DNA from: Planctomycetota bacterium
Lineage (GTDB): Bacteria; Planctomycetota; Planctomycetia; Pirellulales; Lacipirellulaceae
DNA length: 6,711 nt
Reading direction: 5' to 3'
Assembly: GCA_029259975.1 (NCBI GenBank)
Contig: JAJDEE010000434.1
Span: 1 to 6,711 of the forward strand
Shown here: positions 6,641 through 6,711 of the stretch, piece by piece
Layout: each line of letters opens with the position of its first letter
Numbering within the stretch: the first letter of the stretch is position 1
The notes under the pieces: model-generated
Told to the model about the DNA's origin: nothing
Database searches by the model: none
The model's input: only the letters and a program-made list of their open reading frames with translations
Translations under genes and position numbers: made by a program

Positions 6641-6693
6641 CTAATCTGCACTAATCTTCGCTAATACGATTAGTGCAGATTAGCGAAGATTAG
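6641..6693. repeat. 10-base-period element with two mutually exclusive 15-bp hairpins
   Basis: The left half repeats CTAATCTGCA, CTAATCTTCG, CTAAT; the right half repeats ATTAGTGCAG, ATTAGCGAAG, ATTAG. Because the decamers are in the same order rather than mirrored, two different perfect stems form. Stem A pairs CTAATCTGCACTAAT (6641-6655) with ATTAGTGCAGATTAG (6669-6683). Stem B pairs CTAATCTTCGCTAAT (6651-6665) with ATTAGCGAAGATTAG (6679-6693). Each has a 13-base loop, and they share bases, so only one can exist at a time. A further GATTAGTGC copy is at 6540-6548. A terminator role is possible, but the T run (TTTTT) only appears at the window end, more than 10 bases after stem B. Confidence 0.75.
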
Positions 6694-6711
6694 CGTTCTT
6701 CCCTTGTTTTT

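Noticed and set aside
6641..6693. CRISPR-like array
   Set aside because: The 10-base units are contiguous with no unique spacers, and no cas gene is present.
1..6711. Defence, toxin-antitoxin, phage or other undescribed multi-gene system
   Set aside because: The genes seen are rny, tilS, an AsmA-like gene and one small unknown gene. No toxin, nuclease, transposase or integrase pattern was found outside RNase Y, and the genes do not form a tight cluster.

Overview
The window looks like ordinary chromosome from a diderm bacterium, most likely a planctomycete of the Pirellula/Rhodopirellula kind. This placement is inference. It rests on a very large AsmA-like envelope protein built of repeats, on a small disordered protein that resembles planctomycete hypothetical proteins I recall, and on short-period repeats in the gaps between genes. 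No phage, transposon, CRISPR array, rRNA or tRNA was recognised.

Layout from left to right. (1) Positions 1-576, minus strand: the first 192 codons of ribonuclease Y (rny), with membrane anchor and long coiled coil; the gene runs off the left edge. (2) Positions 577-1534: a 958-base gap between divergent genes with no convincing gene, containing one 15-base tandem duplication and an A-rich stretch. (3) Positions 1535-2563, plus strand: tilS, the tRNA(Ile2) lysidine synthetase, in a short 342-residue form. (4) Positions 2775-6011, plus strand: a roughly 1,078-residue, membrane-anchored AsmA-family protein. Its best start appears to be an unusual ATT codon. Its middle is built from a unit recurring about every 118 residues, which fits the repeating groove architecture of bridge-like lipid-transport proteins. 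(5) Positions 6012-6176: a spacer whose first part is an array of degenerate 7-base units. (6) Positions 6177-6509, plus strand: a 110-residue, hydrophilic, probably disordered protein of unknown function. (7) Positions 6509-6711: a repeat-dense tail with GGCGCTAG repeats, a 10-bp inverted repeat, and a 53-base element that can fold into either of two mutually exclusive 15-bp hairpins.

How the genes relate: RNase Y (mRNA decay) and TilS (tRNA maturation) are RNA housekeeping functions transcribed away from each other. The AsmA-like gene follows tilS on the same strand after 211 bases and may or may not share its transcript. Nothing suggests that the four genes form one pathway.

The points most worth checking are the ATT start and repeat architecture of the AsmA-like gene, the 7-base array, and the switch-like double hairpin near the right end.
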